DNA of 64,000 nucleotides from an uncultured Oxalobacter sp. (GCA_934277985.1 CAKQWF010000005.1:1-64000); one strand, 5' to 3'. Counted from the stretch's first letter, positions 9,120-17,093 are shown. Notes: generated by a model from the letters alone, not told the origin. Program-made: numbers and translations.

Positions 9120-10040
9120 TTACACCAGACGGGCGATATGCTGCATCCGGTCGCCAGGCAACAGCAGAACCGGCGGTACATCGATCAGTGTAAAACAACC
9201 GTTGCCCATACGAGTGATGGCTCTGGCGCAGGATACCAGAATCTGTGAGGTCAGCGCCGGATTGTCGATTTTCATATCGAAGACAAGGTGCTGGTTGGAT
9301 GTACGTCCGGATGCACCGATACGTTCCATCAGGACGCCATGTGAATTGTCGGCGACGGCAGCCATTTCTTCCGGTGTCTTGACTTCGCGGACTTCCAGCG
9401 GATCGTGGCTGAAATAGGGATCGGCAGCCAGGTCTTTCCTGATTTGATCGAACGAAGCGCCCTGTTTCGGAAGAACGTAAACCAGACGGGAATGGCGGCC
9501 TCCACCGATAGGAATAGTGATGGAAGTCGCGTCGGCTACGCCGGGAATGGCGCGTGCGGCAACCGAGTGGCCCATGGAACGGCCACGGCCGAAATTGGTG
9601 AAAGTGGTGCCGACGGGTGCCATGGCTTCAAACAGGGTACGCATGACCGAATCGGTACCCGGGTCCCATCCGGCGGCAGTGATACAGCCGCACTGGTTTT
9701 GACGGGCGACCTTGTCGAGCATGCCGACGAGTTCGGGAATTTCACTGTGGACATCGAAGCTGTCGACGGTGCAGATACCTTTTGAAAGATAGAACTTCGC
9801 ATCGTCCGGAACCGAACGCGAAGGACCACAGAGGATGACGACATCCGGCTTGCCTTTTGCGGCAATCAGCTGGTCGATCGATGCAAAGTCCGGAAGGCCT
9901 CTGCGTTCGATGGATTGTGTTCCGAGCGACGATTCACGGCGTATGACGCCAAGACATTCAAAATCGGGTGCACAGCTCAGGCAATCGATAACATGCCGGC
10001 CGATGTTGCCCAAACCGTGGACTGCTGCTTTGATAGTCAT
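9120..10040 (-). CDS. ddh: meso-Diaminopimelate dehydrogenase
   Basis: Ddh makes meso-diaminopimelate in one NADPH-dependent reductive amination of tetrahydrodipicolinate, bypassing the succinylase steps of lysine and peptidoglycan synthesis. The 306 residues match the family. The N-terminal Rossmann motif is HGLGNIGR (8-15) with Arg34/Arg35 placed for NADP(H), and the substrate-domain signature AAGWDPGTDS follows near 121. FGRGRSMGHSVAAR and IPIGGGRHSRLVYV are further family blocks. A promoter lies about 60 bases upstream and a terminator follows, so it is a single-gene unit. The enzyme is well known in Corynebacterium and some Bacteroidetes and clostridia and is less usual in betaproteobacteria. 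Confidence 0.9.
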   Translation of the reverse strand: MTIKAAVHGLGNIGRHVIDCLSCAPDFECLGVIRRESSLGTQSIERRGLPDFASIDQLIAAKGKPDVVILCGPSRSVPDDAKFYLSKGICTVDSFDVHSEIPELVGMLDKVARQNQCGCITAAGWDPGTDSVMRTLFEAMAPVGTTFTNFGRGRSMGHSVAARAIPGVADATSITIPIGGGRHSRLVYVLPKQGASFDQIRKDLAADPYFSHDPLEVREVKTPEEMAAVADNSHGVLMERIGASGRTSNQHLVFDMKIDNPALTSQILVSCARAITRMGNGCFTLIDVPPVLLLPGDRMQHIARLV

Positions 10041-10101
10041 GTTTTTTCCTTTATGAAACGGTATGGATCAATAAGATTCTTTGCTGGATTTGTCACTGCG
10101 G

Positions 10102-10131
10102 AGTATAGACATAGTTGCATGATGCTAGCAA
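10102..10131 (-). promoter_or_regulatory. Candidate sigma-70 promoter for ddh
   Basis: Reading the minus strand, TTGCTA (10131-10126) is followed after 18 bases by TATACT (10107-10102), close to the TTGACA/TATAAT consensus. Transcription would begin near 10095, leaving a leader of roughly 55 bases. The 295-base gap that holds it (10041-10335) shows no gene; its right half must drive the NSS transporter, but I see no clear box there. Confidence 0.5.
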
Positions 10132-10335
10132 GACAAAAACGTTCTCCGTTAAAATATAAAACTTTGTATGGTCACGTTTTGAACCGGTTGCTCGGATAAC
10201 GGCAAAACCGTGGCGTTTTTGACCGGACTCGATCCGTTCCGGCCGGTCGGTAGGTGGTGCCCTTTGTCATGCTGCCAGAAGGCTGTCGGCAGGCAATAAC
10301 GGGAATGATTGTCTAATAGTCGGAGTTTATTGCTT

Positions 10336-11661
10336 ATGGCACGCGCGGAGTGGGGGTCACGTCTCGGTTTTATTCTGGCAGCAGCCGGTTCGGCCGTCGG
10401 TCTCGGAGCTATCTGGAAATTTCCTTATGTCGCTGCGCAAAACGGTGGCGGTGCTTTTCTGGTGATATTTCTGGTGATCGTCTGTACGCTGGGTATTTCG
10501 CTGATGATTGCGGAAATGTCTGTCGGTGCATCGACACGTCGAAGTCCTGTCGGCGCCTATCGGCGGCTTGGCGGGAAATGGTGGTCGGGTGTCGGCTATA
10601 TCGGGGTTTTGTGCGGTTTCCTGATTCTTTCCTTTTACAGTGTCGTCGGAGGCTGGACCATCGCCTATATCGTCAAGTCTATAGACGGTTCCATTCTGAC
10701 ATCGAATCCCGCTTTTTTGTCCACGACGTTCGATTCGTTCATCGCCGATCCGGTTTTGCCGCTCTGGTATCATGCCGCATTCATGGGACTGACGGCTGCC
10801 GTAGTGCTGGCGGGTGTCCAGAAAGGGATCGAACAGGTCAGCAAATACCTGATGGTCATGTTGTTTTTGCTGGTTCTCGTGCTCATCGTCAGAGGTTTGA
10901 CCTTGCCGGGTGCGATCGATGGTGTCCTGACGTTTCTTCAGCCGGACTTCAGCAAGGTGACGCCGGTCATGGTGATCGAAGCCATGGGGCTCGCCTTTTT
11001 TTCCATGTCCCTGGGGATGGGGTGCATGATTACATACGGTTCCTATGCCTCGGATGAAACCTATATTCCCAATTCGGCAGGCAGCGTCATCGGATTGACG
11101 ACAATTATCTGTTTCCTGTCGGGTTTGATGGTATTTCCGGCCATTTTTGTGTTCGGCTTCGATCCGTCGGCCGGCCCGGGTCTGACATTCATCACCATGC
11201 CTGCGGTTTTTTCGCAGATGAGCGGCGGCCAGTTTTTCGGCATCCTTTTCTTTTTCCTGTTGTTTGTTGCTGCATTGACTTCGTCGGTATCGCTGATGGA
11301 AGTGGTAGTCAGTTTCTTCATCGATGAATTCCATCTGCCCAGAACGGCCATGACGGTCGTGATGTCCATTCTGATGTTCGTACTCGGTATCGGTGCTTCC
11401 CTGTCACTGGGCGTATGGAAGGACTATACCCTGTTCGGGAAGAACCTGTTCGGTATTCTTGATTATGTCAGTTCCAACCTGATCATGCCGTTTGGCGGCA
11501 TCATGGTCGCCATTCTGGTCGGCTGGAAATCATGGCCTGTAATTGCGGACAGACTGACCCGAGCGGATGGAACACAACCTGTCTGGTTGCCTTTGCTCAA
11601 GGGGTTTTGTCGCTACATCGCGCCGGTGCTGATCTTCGTGATCCTGATCCAGAACCTGTAA
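10336..11661 (+). CDS. Sodium-dependent transporter of the NSS (SNF) family
   Basis: A 441-residue polytopic membrane protein of the neurotransmitter:sodium symporter family, which in bacteria takes up amino acids or related compounds with Na+. The unwound first helix is seen as AAAGSAVGLGAIWKFPY (15-31), followed by QNGGGAF. The position equal to LeuT Asn27, a ligand of sodium site 1, is Ala25; from memory a YhdH-like bacterial subgroup shares this. Length fits 11 or 12 helices. I chose the ATG at 10336 because CGGAG precedes it by 10 bases; a TTG at 10309 would add nine residues. Substrate unknown. Confidence 0.88.
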   Translation: MARAEWGSRLGFILAAAGSAVGLGAIWKFPYVAAQNGGGAFLVIFLVIVCTLGISLMIAEMSVGASTRRSPVGAYRRLGGKWWSGVGYIGVLCGFLILSFYSVVGGWTIAYIVKSIDGSILTSNPAFLSTTFDSFIADPVLPLWYHAAFMGLTAAVVLAGVQKGIEQVSKYLMVMLFLLVLVLIVRGLTLPGAIDGVLTFLQPDFSKVTPVMVIEAMGLAFFSMSLGMGCMITYGSYASDETYIPNSAGSVIGLTTIICFLSGLMVFPAIFVFGFDPSAGPGLTFITMPAVFSQMSGGQFFGILFFFLLFVAALTSSVSLMEVVVSFFIDEFHLPRTAMTVVMSILMFVLGIGASLSLGVWKDYTLFGKNLFGILDYVSSNLIMPFGGIMVAILVGWKSWPVIADRLTRADGTQPVWLPLLKGFCRYIAPVLIFVILIQNL

Positions 11662-11785
11662 TTGCGGGTGGCACCGAAAAATTCGCCGGCCGTTCGCATC
11701 GCGACTGGTTGATGTGCCGGTGAAATATGAATAGCTTTTCTGTTTCACGAAGCCGACGGGAACGGGCCGGTTTCATCAGCGAACG

Positions 11786-11818
11786 AAAACGCCCGGGTTA
11801 CAGGTACCCGGGCGTTTT
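11786..11818. terminator. Bidirectional terminator between NSS transporter and CoA-transferase
   Basis: A perfect 12-base stem, AAAACGCCCGGG (11786-11797) with CCCGGGCGTTTT (11807-11818), around a nine-base loop. A and T runs flank both sides, so it can serve the plus-strand transporter and the minus-strand CoA-transferase, whose stop is 30 bases away. Confidence 0.88.
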
Positions 11819-11847
11819 GACACAGAGGGAAATGAACCGGACCGGTA

Positions 11848-13356
11848 TTACGCTTCTTTTTTCATCGAACCGGTTTCATGCAGGCGCTGATGCCAGGAAA
11901 GCGCTTTTTCCAGAACATGTGGCGTCTGACCGCCACGACGATTCGCTTCGCGCACATAGTCGCGCAACATGTCCTGATATTCGCCTTCGACACAATTGTT
12001 GATGATGGTTTGCGCACGTTCGCGCGGAGCCAGACCACGAAGATCAGCCAGCCCGACTTCCGTCACCAGAATATCGACATCGTGTTCCGTATGGTCGACA
12101 TGCGGTACCATCGGGACAATACTGGAAATGACACCACCTTTCGCTACCGACTTGGTAACGAATACGGCGGTATGTGCATTGTGAGTGAAATCGCCCGAAC
12201 CTCCGATACCGTTCATCATGTGCGTTCCCATGACGTGGGTCGAATTGACATGACCGTAAATATCGGCTTCAAGCGCCGTATTGATGGTGATGATACCCAG
12301 TCGCTGGATGACTTCAGGATGGTTGGAAATACGCTGCGGACGGATGACGACATGATCCTTGTAACGACCGAAGTTGCCGAATATTTCACGGCTCTTCTGG
12401 TCGGTCAGTGTGATGGCGGTTGCCGATGCGAAATCCATCATGCCGGCATCGATCAGTTCGAATGTGGAATCCTGCAACACTTCGGAATACATGGTCAAAT
12501 GACTGAACGGCCCGGTCTGAAGTCCCGACATGACCGCGTTGGCGATCGTTCCGATACCGGACTGGAGTGGACGCAGGCTGTTGGTCAGTCGGCCGTGACG
12601 GATTTCGTTCTTGAAAAAATCGATCAGGTGTCCGGCGATCTGCGCGGTTTCCGCATCGGGTGGCAGATTCTGGGACGGTGTATCCATTTCGTCAGTGATG
12701 ACGATGGCGACGATTTTTTCCGGCGGGATCGAAATACCGATTGTACCGATACGATCACGCGGCGACATGATGCCGATCGGTTCGGCATTCGGAAAATGGC
12801 GCGCACAATAAATGTCATGTGCACCTTCCATTTCAAGGGAATAAGCCAGATTGACTTCGACGATCACTTTCTTGGCCTGTTCGGCGAAGATTTCGTTGTT
12901 GCCGACCGATGCCGCAGGAATGATTTCTCCGGATTCGGTAATGGAGACCGCTTCGATAATGGCGACATCAACCGGTTTGACCTGCTGTCTGCGAAGCTGC
13001 TCGCCTGTTTCGGACAAATGATTGTCAACGTACATGATTTCGCCGCGGTTGATGGCGTTACGCAGTGTCCTGTCTGTCTGGAATGGAGAACGTCTTGCCA
13101 GGACACCGGCATTGGTCAGGGCACTGTCGACATCATTTCCCAGAGAAGCGCCGGTCAACAGTGAAATTTTCAAAGGCTGGGTGGCCGCTTTTCTGGCTAT
13201 GGCATGAGGAACACTTTTAACGCATCCTGCCAGTGTGAAACCGCTCATGCCGACGGTCATGCCGTCCTTGACATGTTCGGCTGCCGCTTCGGCACTGGTC
13301 ACTTTCTTTCTCAATTCAGGCAGACGAATACGTTTTTGCAAAACATCAATATTCAT
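11848..13356 (-). CDS. Acetyl-CoA hydrolase/transferase family; probable succinyl-CoA:acetate CoA-transferase
   Basis: A 502-residue class I CoA-transferase of the AarC/Cat1/YgfH type. These move CoA between succinyl-CoA and acetate or propionate through a glutamyl-CoA thioester. The catalytic Glu lies in MYSEVLQDS near residue 287; GIGTIANAV near 265 and the C-terminal GTHMMNGIGGSGDF block are diagnostic. The start at 13356 gives MNIDVLQKRIR, which fits the family; an ATG at 13392 would add 12 residues. The gene is alone, preceded by a gap with a striking inverted repeat and followed by a strong terminator. The acyl acceptor (acetate, propionate or another acid) cannot be read from sequence. 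Confidence 0.9.
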   Translation of the reverse strand: MNIDVLQKRIRLPELRKKVTSAEAAAEHVKDGMTVGMSGFTLAGCVKSVPHAIARKAATQPLKISLLTGASLGNDVDSALTNAGVLARRSPFQTDRTLRNAINRGEIMYVDNHLSETGEQLRRQQVKPVDVAIIEAVSITESGEIIPAASVGNNEIFAEQAKKVIVEVNLAYSLEMEGAHDIYCARHFPNAEPIGIMSPRDRIGTIGISIPPEKIVAIVITDEMDTPSQNLPPDAETAQIAGHLIDFFKNEIRHGRLTNSLRPLQSGIGTIANAVMSGLQTGPFSHLTMYSEVLQDSTFELIDAGMMDFASATAITLTDQKSREIFGNFGRYKDHVVIRPQRISNHPEVIQRLGIITINTALEADIYGHVNSTHVMGTHMMNGIGGSGDFTHNAHTAVFVTKSVAKGGVISSIVPMVPHVDHTEHDVDILVTEVGLADLRGLAPRERAQTIINNCVEGEYQDMLRDYVREANRRGGQTPHVLEKALSWHQRLHETGSMKKEA

Positions 13357-13598
13357 GACATCCCGTTCAGATAAAAATTTGTCCTGCATCATTCCGACTA
13401 TTCAGGACGAAGTTCGTTTTCTGAAGCCGGTACCTGGCAAGGTCGCCGTCTTCGGTCAATGTACAGCTCGGCAGTAATGACATCCTGAACATACACGACT
13501 CGGAACTTCCGGCATGACCGCCTGCCATGCGACGGCGGAAATTACAGAAGCTGAAATCGCCGAAGTATATCACCTGATTGTCAAAACGCATACCTTTA

Positions 13599-13637
13599 CG
13601 GTAAAGAAATCATTTGCCTGAAACGATTTCTTTACCG
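13599..13637. repeat. 13-base perfect inverted repeat upstream of CoA-transferase
   Basis: CGGTAAAGAAATC (13599-13611) is repeated in inverse as GATTTCTTTACCG (13625-13637) with 13 bases between. After one mismatch three further A-T pairs extend the stem. Neither strand has a T run after the stem, so an ordinary terminator is unlikely. It lies about 240 bases before the CoA-transferase start. A regulator-binding site or an RNA stem are both possible. Confidence 0.7.
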
Positions 13638-13729
13638 CAAAAAACAGAATCGCATTGTTATTTCCAGGAAGATTTTTTACAAAACGCTTACTTTCGGAAA
13701 ATGAACAGGTTACTGTCAGACTACCAATA

Positions 13730-13753
13730 TGTCATGTGTATGCGCACATGACA
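13730..13753. repeat. 9-base inverted repeat after tRNA-Thr
   Basis: TGTCATGTG (13730-13738) and CACATGACA (13745-13753) form a perfect stem with a six-base loop, 12 bases beyond the tRNA CCA end in the direction of tRNA transcription. It could end the sspA-sspB-tRNA transcript or guide 3' processing. There is no T run. Confidence 0.55.
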
Positions 13754-13765
13754 GCGAACCGGAAA

Positions 13766-13841
13766 TGGTGCCGGCTGCAGGACTCGAACCCGCCACCCCA
13801 TGATTACAAATCATGTGCTCTACCTGATGAGCTAAGCCGGC
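13766..13841 (-). tRNA. tRNA-Thr (anticodon TGT)
   Basis: A complete 76-base cloverleaf including encoded CCA (plus-strand TGG at 13766-13768). The acceptor arms GCCGGCT and AGCCGGC pair fully. The D arm reads TAGCTCATCAGGTAGAGCA and the T arm contains GGTTCGAGTCC. The anticodon stem is CATGA/TCATG around a loop with TGT (13808-13806), decoding ACA threonine codons. It starts 23 bases after the sspB stop on the same strand, so it is probably co-transcribed with sspA-sspB. Confidence 0.96.
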
Positions 13842-13864
13842 ACTGGGAAAAGGGCTATTCTAAC

Positions 13865-14242
13865 TTATTTTATTCTTGTCAAGGTAGGTTTTTTTGGCGG
13901 TTCTTCATCTGGTGAAACGCCGGTTTCCGGTTCTGTCGGTTCAAATCCCATACCCTGACCGTTTTCGCTGGCATAGATGGCGGCCACGTTTTCGACCGGT
14001 ATGTAAATATCACGGGAGACACCGCCGAAACGGGCCTTGAACTGGATGGCGGTATTGTTCATGTCCAGACCGCTGGTGGCTTCATAGCTGATATCCAGAA
14101 CGATCTGGCCATCCCGCACGAACTGGGCGGGAACCCTGGCCAACGCGCCTACCTTGACGGCAATATATGGCGTATAGCCATTGTCGGTACACCATTGATG
14201 AATGGCTCTGAGCAAATATGGTTTTGTGGAAACAGTCGCCAT
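13865..14242 (-). CDS. sspB: ClpXP protease specificity-enhancing factor SspB
   Basis: SspB is a small adaptor that binds ssrA-tagged proteins from stalled ribosomes and hands them to ClpXP. The 125 residues contain the conserved opening TKPYLLRAIHQWCTDNGYTP, the beta-rich core with FKARFGGVSRDIYIPVENV, an acidic proline-rich linker, and a short basic-hydrophobic tail (PTLTRIK) matching the ClpX-docking tail of E. coli SspB. I use the ATG at 14242; an upstream ATG at 14263 adds seven residues and overlaps the sspA end more closely. It follows sspA by about 30 bases in the usual operon. Confidence 0.94.
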   Translation of the reverse strand: MATVSTKPYLLRAIHQWCTDNGYTPYIAVKVGALARVPAQFVRDGQIVLDISYEATSGLDMNNTAIQFKARFGGVSRDIYIPVENVAAIYASENGQGMGFEPTEPETGVSPDEEPPKKPTLTRIK

Positions 14243-14271
14243 GATCCAATATCGTCCGGACAATCAGGTTA

Positions 14272-14883
14272 TCAGCGACGCATGACTTTTTCCGGTGGCG
14301 TCAGCGCTTCAATATAGGCCGGTCTCGAAAAGACCCGTTCGGCATATTTCATGAGCGGAGCGGCCGTCTTGGACAGTTCGATACCGTAGTAGTCAAGTCG
14401 CCACAGCAAGGGAGCCAGCGCGACATCCAGCATGGAAAATTCGTCACCCAGAACGTATTTGCTTTTCTGGAAAAGCGGAGACATGGCGGTCAGATATTCG
14501 CGGATCTGGGTTCTGGCCTTTTCGTGATTGGCGGCGGCATTTTCCGATTTGTCGTTTTCCAGCGTGTTGACGTGGACGAACAGTTCTTTTTCGCAGTTGA
14601 ACAGCATCAGTCTTGCCCTGGCGCGCATGAGCGGATCGGCAGGCATCAGTTGCGGATGTGGAAAGCGTTCGTCGATATATTCGTTGATGATGTTGGATTC
14701 ATACAGAATCAGTTCACGTTCAACCAGAATCGGAACCTGTCCGTACGGATTCATGGCGGATATTTCTTCCGGCTTGTTGAAGAGGTCAATATCCCTGATT
14801 TCAAAATCCATGCCTTTTTCAAAGAGCACAAAACGGCAGCGCTGGGAAAAAGGACAAGTTGTTCCTGAATAGAGAACCATCAT
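14272..14883 (-). CDS. sspA: Stringent starvation protein A (glutathione S-transferase fold)
   Basis: SspA is an RNA-polymerase-associated protein with a glutathione S-transferase fold, linked to starvation and acid tolerance. The 203 residues begin with the thioredoxin-like domain (LYSGTTCPFSQRCRFVL, then NPYGQVPIL) and continue with an all-helical C-terminal domain ending PPEKVMRR. The start at 14883 has AAAGGAAC nine bases upstream; longer readings to 15033 have no family match. It heads the sspA-sspB-tRNA unit. In most Burkholderiales petABC lies directly upstream; here it is absent. Confidence 0.94.
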   Translation of the reverse strand: MMVLYSGTTCPFSQRCRFVLFEKGMDFEIRDIDLFNKPEEISAMNPYGQVPILVERELILYESNIINEYIDERFPHPQLMPADPLMRARARLMLFNCEKELFVHVNTLENDKSENAAANHEKARTQIREYLTAMSPLFQKSKYVLGDEFSMLDVALAPLLWRLDYYGIELSKTAAPLMKYAERVFSRPAYIEALTPPEKVMRR

Positions 14884-15043
14884 GATAATTGTTCCTTTAT
14901 GGCAGAAGAGAATATCCAAGCAGCGAAGGCTGCAAACGGCGTTTTTCCGGTTGGCCGGAAAGGAAAACGGATTCGGAAACGGCATGACATGCCGCTTCAT
15001 GACCCGCTCCGGAGCGCTCGCGCAACACTTCATGTCGCAGGGT

Positions 15044-15072
15044 ATTATAGAGGAGTGACATCCGGTTTTAAA
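15044..15072 (-). promoter_or_regulatory. Candidate promoter of sspA-sspB
   Basis: On the minus strand a perfect TATAAT (15049-15044) is preceded after 17 bases by TTTAAA (15072-15067), a weak -35. Transcription would start near 15037, giving a leader of about 150 bases. The leader contains a 12-base perfect palindrome CGCTCCGGAGCG and, at 14980-14994, CGGCATG with its inverse, so it could fold. Confidence 0.45.
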
Positions 15073-15112
15073 GGGGGCTATTTTGCGGCAAGTGCCGGGT
15101 ATCAGTCGTACA

Positions 15113-15892
15113 TCAGACCGGATTGCCTATTTCGATATACCGATGGCGGATACCGTATTGTCTGGCAAGCAGCTCGCCCAGCGCCTGGATGCCGAACCGT
15201 TCGGTGGCATGATGCCCGCATGAAAGATAGGCGATACCGTATTCGCGTGCATCATGTACAGTTCGCTCCGAAATTTCTCCCGACAGATAAACGTTCGCTC
15301 CGGATTGTGCGGCATCCGGCAATAAATCCTGTGCCGCACCGGTGCACCAGCCTATCGTCTCCAGTTTTTGTCCGGGATCGCCGATCAGCAACGGTTCGCG
15401 ATTCAGTTTTTTCCCGATCCAGCCAGCAAGGTCACCGACTGTTTTCAGTGCGGGATTTGCGGATCGGCCGAGCCACCCCAGTTCGTTTTCGCCGAATCGT
15501 CCGGTGATATCGAAACCGAGTACCTGTGCAAGCCGGACGTTGTTGCCCAGTGTCGGATGGCAGTCAAGCGGCAAATGATAGGCCAGGAGATTGATATCGT
15601 GTGCCAGCAACAACCGGATACGCTCCCGCTTCGGGCCGGTGATACATGCGTTTTCATTTCGCCAGAAATAGCCGTGATGCACTAAAATGGTATCGGCTTT
15701 TTCCTGTATGGCGGCCTCGATCAGCGCGCGGCTTGCGGTGACGCCGCTGACGATGGATGAAATGTGTGATTGTCCTTCCACTTGCAGACCATTTGGACAA
15801 TAATCACGCATAAACGCAATTTTTAATTCGTCTGCCAGAAATTTGACGACCTCGTTTCTGTCTACGGTATTTGGACCTTTTATTTTATTCAT
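15113..15892 (-). CDS. Nif3-like dinuclear metal centre hexameric protein
   Basis: A 259-residue member of the NIF3/YbgI family, ring-shaped hexamers with a two-metal site, some with GTP cyclohydrolase I-like activity but mostly of unknown role. Metal-ligand motifs are visible: LVHHGYFW, YHLPLDCHP in the middle and SCGHHATERFG near the C-terminus. FRDYCPNGLQVEG-type opening appears as MRDYCPNGLQVEG. The start at 15892 is fixed by the family; the reading frame runs on to 16795 only because it lies opposite the protease gene. Its ATG and that of the divergent protease are three bases apart. Confidence 0.92.
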   Translation of the reverse strand: MNKIKGPNTVDRNEVVKFLADELKIAFMRDYCPNGLQVEGQSHISSIVSGVTASRALIEAAIQEKADTILVHHGYFWRNENACITGPKRERIRLLLAHDINLLAYHLPLDCHPTLGNNVRLAQVLGFDITGRFGENELGWLGRSANPALKTVGDLAGWIGKKLNREPLLIGDPGQKLETIGWCTGAAQDLLPDAAQSGANVYLSGEISERTVHDAREYGIAYLSCGHHATERFGIQALGELLARQYGIRHRYIEIGNPV

Positions 15893-15895
15893 ATC

Positions 15896-17047
15896 ATGCG
15901 ACGTCTTTGGCTGTTGTTTGCACAGACTATAACAGTTTGTCTGGCGATCTGGTTTATTGTCGTGACCCTGAAACCGGAATGGCTGGAGCTGGAGCGGGGC
16001 GCGTTTGAACCGAAACAGGAAAACAGGGCGATAGCTGTCCCGGTAGCTGCATCTTACCGGGACGCCGTTTCGCGCGCGATGCCCGCCGTGGTCAATATTT
16101 ATACGACCAAGGAAGTGCGCCAGCCCCAAAGTCCGCTGCTGGACGATCCTTTCCTGAAACGGTTTTTCGGTGAACGTTTCAGCGAGACGGAAAAACAGAT
16201 GAGTCTGGGGTCCGGTGTCGTCGTGACGCATGACGGTTATGTCCTGACCAACAATCATGTGGTGGAAACAGCCGATCAGATCGAAGTGGCTTTCGAAGAC
16301 GGTCGCAAGGCATCCGCCAGACTGGTCGGCAACGATCCTGAAACCGATCTGGCGGTCATCAAGATCGATTTGCCTGACTTGCCGGCGATCACCTTCGGCA
16401 ATGTCGATGATGTCAAGGTTGGCGATGTCGTTCTGGCTATCGGTAATCCGTTCGGAGTCGGCCAGACCGTGACCATGGGGATTGTATCGGCGCTGGGACG
16501 CAGTCAGCTCGGAATCAATATTTATGAAAACTTCATCCAGACGGATGCGGCGATCAATCCGGGCAATTCCGGTGGTGCGTTGATTGATGCGGCCGGGAAT
16601 CTGATCGGTATCAATTCCGCCATCTATTCGCAGAGCGGCGGTTCCATGGGGATCGGGTTTGCCATCCCGGTTTCCACGGTCCGGATGGTGATGGATGCCA
16701 TTATCGCCAAGGGACAGGTCGTTCGGGGCTGGATCGGTGTCGAACCGAGAGATATCACACCGGAACTGGCGGAAAATCTGGATTTGGGCAAGCAAGATGG
16801 CGTGATTATCGCGGCGGTTCTCAAGAATGGGCCGGCTGACCGTGCCGGTATCAGACCGGGCGATATCCTGATATCGGTCGACGGGAAGAATATCGCCAAT
16901 ATGAAAGAAATGTTCAACCTGATCGCCACGTTGCAGCCGGAAAGCAAGACAGGTGTCGTGGTGCTGCGCGACGGCAAGGAAGTGTCACTGGAAATCATCG
17001 TGGGCAAACGACCTTCGAAAAAACGTCTGGAAAGACAGCAGCCATAA
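15896..17047 (+). CDS. DegS/DegQ-type periplasmic serine protease with one PDZ domain
   Basis: A 383-residue HtrA-family protease. A single N-terminal membrane anchor (about residues 7-26) is followed by a trypsin-like domain with catalytic His121 (NNHVVE), Asp151 (ETDLAVI) and Ser225 (GNSGGAL), then one PDZ domain (about 280-370) containing GPADRAGIRPGDILISVDG. One anchor plus one PDZ is the DegS layout; DegP and DegQ have a cleaved signal and two PDZ domains. It probably acts in envelope quality control or sigma-E signalling, which is inference. The start is fixed by family N-termini. In many relatives tatC is its neighbour; here HIT is. Confidence 0.93.
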   Translation: MRRLWLLFAQTITVCLAIWFIVVTLKPEWLELERGAFEPKQENRAIAVPVAASYRDAVSRAMPAVVNIYTTKEVRQPQSPLLDDPFLKRFFGERFSETEKQMSLGSGVVVTHDGYVLTNNHVVETADQIEVAFEDGRKASARLVGNDPETDLAVIKIDLPDLPAITFGNVDDVKVGDVVLAIGNPFGVGQTVTMGIVSALGRSQLGINIYENFIQTDAAINPGNSGGALIDAAGNLIGINSAIYSQSGGSMGIGFAIPVSTVRMVMDAIIAKGQVVRGWIGVEPRDITPELAENLDLGKQDGVIIAAVLKNGPADRAGIRPGDILISVDGKNIANMKEMFNLIATLQPESKTGVVVLRDGKEVSLEIIVGKRPSKKRLERQQP

Positions 17048-17048
17048 C

Positions 17049-17077
17049 AAAAAAGGCCGGTATTCCGGCCTTTTTTT
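17049..17077. terminator. Bidirectional terminator between protease gene and HIT/his operon
   Basis: GGCCGG (17055-17060) and CCGGCC (17065-17070) around TATT, flanked by six A on one side and seven T on the other. It follows the protease stop by 2 bases and lies 17 bases past the end of the HIT gene on the other strand, so it can serve both. Confidence 0.9.
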
Positions 17078-17093
17078 ATCAGGAAAAATCGCA

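Larger units (their letters stand above)
13357..13765. other. Intergenic region upstream of CoA-transferase, with two inverted repeats
   Basis: About 410 bases without a credible gene. It holds two clear palindromes, listed separately: a 13-base stem at 13599-13637 and a 9-base stem at 13730-13753. The first is nearer the CoA-transferase and may regulate it; the second sits right after the 3' end of the tRNA. Confidence 0.6.

Noticed and set aside
8864-9193. Cysteine-rich 109-codon plus-strand frame
   Set aside because: It overlaps the ddh 3' end and terminator, shows no domain and no ribosome-binding site; the cysteines are likely chance.
11878-13164. Plus-strand frame of 428 codons
   Set aside because: It is the antisense shadow of the CoA-transferase, with a skewed composition (many Asp, Arg, His) and no ribosome-binding site.
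13766-13841. tRNA-Thr as an integration site for a mobile element
   Set aside because: No integrase, no direct repeat of the tRNA 3' end and no foreign-looking genes next to it were seen.
14884-15112. Remnants of petC or petB between Nif3 and sspA
   Set aside because: Read on both strands; no recognisable cytochrome motif or decayed frame is present.
15893-16795. N-terminal extension of the Nif3-like protein to 560 residues
   Set aside because: The extension is antisense to the protease gene and the Nif3 family starts at about 15892.
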